From assembly GCF_002899715.1 (NCBI RefSeq), contig NZ_PPEK01000007.1:62001-126000 (forward strand): DNA of 64,000 nt. The letters run 5' to 3'. The notes under the pieces are model-generated. The model did not search any database. It was not told where the DNA came from and worked only from the letters and a program-made list of their open reading frames with translations. This DNA is from Enteroscipio rubneri (GTDB taxonomy: Bacteria > Actinomycetota > Coriobacteriia > Coriobacteriales > Eggerthellaceae). Both the position numbers and the translations under genes were made by a program. Positions 61,371 through 64,000 of the stretch are shown here, piece by piece. Position 1 is the stretch's first letter. Every line of letters starts with the position of its first letter.

Positions 61371-63578
61371 CTAGGTTCCTCCCGTGCCGTTTTCAGCGGG
61401 AGGATCGGGTTCGGTCGGGGGAGGCGTATCTGGATCGGGCTGCGCGGGTTCGGTCGGAGGTTGCGGCCCCTTTGACACGACGAGGACAATCGTGTCGTCC
61501 TGCACAGACTGGCCGATCACGCTGCCCGCTGCTGCGGTATCGGAATACTCTTCAACAACGCTCACCGTGTAGTCGCTCAAAGCCGACTGCGCATCCGAGA
61601 GCGTCATGCCAACCACACTCGGCGCATCCGCAGGATCAGGGTCTCCGAGGGTGATCTGCTGCTTCTTATTGAAATCGTTGTTGTAATCGGGGTCTTCGGC
61701 GGCAGGGAAATCGACCAGGGGCTGATCCTCCAGCGCTGCACTCATGAAGTCGTGCCACAGCCGGTTGCAGGTGATGTTCGACGTGCCCTCAATATTGCCG
61801 GCAGGGTTGCCGATCCATGTGGCGCAAGACAGCGTGGGGGAATAGCCGACCAGCCAGTGGTCGATGTAATTCTCAGACGTGCCCGTCTTCCCGGCTACCG
61901 TTTGTCCGTTCGAAGGACTCGCACCGCGGGCGGTGCCCTCAGTAAAAACGGTCTTGAGCACGTTCGTCGTCGCTCCTGCAACTTCTTCGCTCAGCACGCG
62001 CTTGCTCGTGTCCGCTGCTTCGTAGATGATGTTTCCGTTCTTGTCCTCGATCTTGGTGACCACGACGGCATCCCGTTTCACGCCGCCGGTTGCGAACGTG
62101 CTGTAGGCTTGCGCCATTTCAAGCGGAGTTACCGCAGTGCTGCCCAGCGTGACCACTTCAACGGGGCTCAGCTTCTCGCCCGGGATACCCAGGCGCTCGG
62201 CCATGTCTGTCACCGAGGTCGGATGGATTTCCTGGGAAAGGCGTACAAAGCCCGTGTTCGACGATACGGCTGTCGCGCTTTGGATGGAGCGAATCCCATA
62301 ATCGGTGCCACCGAAGTTCTCGACGCGATGACCTCCTGAAAGCTCCAGAGGAGAGGTGCAGTCGATGGGCGTGTCGGGGTCGATGCCTTGCTCGATCGCT
62401 GCAGCGAGCGTGAACGCCTTGAAGGTCGATCCTGCCATACGGCCCGATCCGCCCGTGCCTGTTGCGAGGTTGACCTGGCTTGCGCTGTAGTCCTTGCCGC
62501 CCACCATCGCCTTCACCTGGCCGGTTTCGGTGTCGACGGCCACAAGGGAGCAGTCCAGATCCGACGACATGCGGTCGAGTTGGTCGGCGCATGCGTCTTC
62601 GGCCATCTGTTGGAGCTCGGGATCGAGGGACGTGTAGATGGTCAGCCCACCTTCGAACAGGTCTGCATAGGACACGTCGTAAGGGTTGTCGTCGGCAAAC
62701 AGCTGCGCGCGCACGTAACTGGTGAAGTAGGGGAAGGCGTAGATGCCATCGCTCGGAGCCTCTGGCGCGGGGTCGAGGGCCAGCTCTTCGGCCTGCGCTG
62801 CGTCGTGCTCCTCCTGTGAAATATGACCTGCAGCGAGCAGGCGATCGAGCACGGTGTTGCGGCGCTCGAGGCATGCTTCCGGATATGCCTTCGGATTGAG
62901 ATAGGTCGGCGACTGGGGGATGCCCACGAGCGTGGCGGCCTGGACGAGGGTGAGTTCAGCGGCGGATACTTGGAAGTAGTTTTGAGCTGCGGCCTCGATG
63001 CCGTAGCACCCGTCGCCGTAGTTGATGGTGTTCAGATACATGAGCAGGATGTCGTCTTTGGAATACTGCTTCTCCATCTCGGTTGCCAGCTCGGCCTCGC
63101 GTATCTTGCGCTCGATCGATATCTCGTTGGCTTCCTGCGTCAGGATAGTGTTGCGAACGAGCTGCTGTGTGATGGTTGAGGCGCCTTCCAGCTGGCCTCC
63201 CGTGATGTTGTTGATGACGGCGCGCGCGATGCCTGCGATATCGACGCCATTGTGCTCGTAGAAGCGCACGTCCTCGGTGTCGACGGTGCCTTGGAGCACA
63301 AACGGGCTAATCTGATCGATCGTGACGGGATCGCGCTTCTCAAGCTGGAATTCAGCGAGTCGAGTCGAGCCGTCGCTCGCGTACATGACCGATTCCTCGG
63401 CTGAGTTTGTGAAGTCGGTATCGGCGATGCTCGGCAGATCGTCCGTCCAGCCCTCCATGACGTGTAGGACGCCCTGCACTCCCCAGTAACCGACGAAGCA
63501 GAGCGCCGCTGTTGCAACAAGGATGCCCCACTTCACTGCATGGGTGCGCTTTTCGCGCTGTTTTCGACGTATTTTCAT
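61371..63578 (-). CDS. Class A penicillin-binding protein with PASTA domain
   Basis: Second bifunctional peptidoglycan synthase, 735 residues. One membrane anchor (VKWGILVATAALCFVGYWGVQ), a GT51 domain with TEDVRFYEHNG, EGASTITQQLVRN and RKIREAELATEMEK, a transpeptidase with SxxK in AGSTFKAFTL, SSNTGF and AGKTGTSENYID, then one PASTA-like repeat (PSVVGMTLSDAQSAL and later VVSKGP), and a Pro-rich end. It is closely related in the core to the PBP at 58332-60617 but has the PASTA end instead of the DP-rich tail. Confidence 0.93.
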   Translation of the reverse strand: MKIRRKQREKRTHAVKWGILVATAALCFVGYWGVQGVLHVMEGWTDDLPSIADTDFTNSAEESVMYASDGSTRLAEFQLEKRDPVTIDQISPFVLQGTVDTEDVRFYEHNGVDIAGIARAVINNITGGQLEGASTITQQLVRNTILTQEANEISIERKIREAELATEMEKQYSKDDILLMYLNTINYGDGCYGIEAAAQNYFQVSAAELTLVQAATLVGIPQSPTYLNPKAYPEACLERRNTVLDRLLAAGHISQEEHDAAQAEELALDPAPEAPSDGIYAFPYFTSYVRAQLFADDNPYDVSYADLFEGGLTIYTSLDPELQQMAEDACADQLDRMSSDLDCSLVAVDTETGQVKAMVGGKDYSASQVNLATGTGGSGRMAGSTFKAFTLAAAIEQGIDPDTPIDCTSPLELSGGHRVENFGGTDYGIRSIQSATAVSSNTGFVRLSQEIHPTSVTDMAERLGIPGEKLSPVEVVTLGSTAVTPLEMAQAYSTFATGGVKRDAVVVTKIEDKNGNIIYEAADTSKRVLSEEVAGATTNVLKTVFTEGTARGASPSNGQTVAGKTGTSENYIDHWLVGYSPTLSCATWIGNPAGNIEGTSNITCNRLWHDFMSAALEDQPLVDFPAAEDPDYNNDFNKKQQITLGDPDPADAPSVVGMTLSDAQSALSDYTVSVVEEYSDTAAAGSVIGQSVQDDTIVLVVSKGPQPPTEPAQPDPDTPPPTEPDPPAENGTGGT

Positions 63579-63713
63579 CGTTCGATTATACTACCATACC
63601 GCCGACACCAAACTGTTACGTGCCGGCGTGCACACGCAATTCCCGAAAAGACGGGTTGCAGAATTCCGATGCGGCCAGATCGCCGCCCATAGAACACCGA
63701 AGCGAGGATAACC

Positions 63714-64000
63714 ATGCACGATATCGAACTGCTCGCGCCAGCCGGTAGCGCCGCGGCGCTGCACGCTGCCGTCCGCGGCGGAGCCGATGCGGTGTACCTC
63801 GGCCTCGACTCGTTCAATGCGCGTCGTGGCGCCGACAACTTCACGCTCGATTCGCTTGGCGATGCCTGCCGGTATGCGCACATGCGCGGCGTACGGGTAT
63901 ACGTGACGCTCAACACCATGGTGCTTCCCTCGGAGGCGCCGCGTGCGCTGGAAACCGCCCGTCAGGCCTACCGTGCCGGAGCCGATGCGCTCATCGTTCA
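63714..64000 (+). CDS. Peptidase U32 family protein (partial)
   Basis: Only the first 95 residues are in the window. The start HDIELLAPAGSAAALHAAVRGGADAVYLGLDSFNARRGADNFT is the U32 peptidase signature (PAG, GADAVYLG), followed by LGDACRYAHMRGVRVYVTLNTMV. The ATG at 63714 has GCGAGG upstream. U32 members act in collagen-like protein breakdown or in tRNA/ubiquinone hydroxylation (RlhA, TrhP, UbiU/V). The subgroup cannot be told from this part. Confidence 0.85.
   Translation, partial: MHDIELLAPAGSAAALHAAVRGGADAVYLGLDSFNARRGADNFTLDSLGDACRYAHMRGVRVYVTLNTMVLPSEAPRALETARQAYRAGADALIV

Overview
The window looks like chromosomal DNA of a high-GC, anaerobic, gut-type actinobacterium of the Coriobacteriia, most likely family Eggerthellaceae (Eggerthella, Gordonibacter or Paraeggerthella). 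This rests on gene style rather than a database match. The signs are Tat-exported FAD-dependent fumarate-reductase-like flavoproteins, a polytopic membrane LuxR-type regulator beside one of them, a molybdenum-cofactor gene next to a multi-cluster ferredoxin protein, and Tat and lipoprotein signals on redox enzymes. No rRNA, tRNA, CRISPR array, phage or complete insertion sequence was seen.

Layout. Positions 1-3.9 kb hold mobA, a four-motif Fe-S protein, an Rrf2 regulator with a palindromic upstream site, and a CcdA-TlpA thiol-redox gene split by a frameshift in a run of six G. Positions 4-8.2 kb hold an alpha/beta hydrolase, the membrane LuxR regulator and a Tat flavoprotein reductase. Positions 8.6-11.9 kb hold a polar amino-acid ABC transporter with a histidine-phosphatase gene. 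Positions 12-16.1 kb hold a short-chain dehydrogenase (SDR) and a GNAT-MerR-MFS group with a recognisable MerR-type promoter. Positions 16.2-20.1 kb hold the agmatine deiminase pathway (carbamoyltransferase, antiporter, deiminase) without a carbamate kinase. Positions 20.3-25.4 kb hold an unusual Mrr_N-like membrane protein, a pair of a 3-alpha-hydroxysteroid-dehydrogenase-like SDR and an NTF2-fold protein, and an ApbE / NusG-II / Gx-transporter flavinylation operon. Positions 25.6-33.3 kb hold small accessory genes: a LytTR-DUF3021 system, a yjdF gene under a probable azaaromatic riboswitch, an SplB-like radical SAM protein, GyrI-like, DJ-1-like and WYL proteins.

Positions 33.5-43.3 kb are mainly housekeeping: a coiled-coil/RlpA-like wall protein, pheS and pheT under a clear T-box leader (with a 21-bp inverted repeat between the two genes), degV, a TVP38/TMEM64 protein and a SEC-C methionine aminopeptidase. 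Positions 43.5-45.9 kb hold an operon of a glutamate-cysteine ligase and two FKBP/SlyD-type proteins. Arginine biosynthesis fills most of 46.2-58 kb as argCJBD and argR-argGH; argF is not in the window. Between argD and argR sits a TetR + Tat flavoprotein module with a striking double operator, followed by a 159-bp element with perfect 30-bp inverted ends. The window ends with two related class A penicillin-binding proteins facing each other around a small lipoprotein, and the start of a U32 peptidase.

How the genes work together. ArgJ can recycle acetyl groups, so argCJBD makes ornithine, and ArgGH completes arginine if ornithine carbamoyltransferase is encoded elsewhere. The agmatine genes turn agmatine into putrescine and carbamoyl phosphate. 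Several regulators sit next to sites that fit their families: Rrf2, MerR, LytTR and TetR. The best candidates for unusual biology are the yjdF riboswitch with a perfect anti-Shine-Dalgarno, the TetR double operator with its flavoprotein, the 30-bp inverted-repeat element, and the Mrr_N/two-membrane-segment/coiled-coil/zinc-motif protein.
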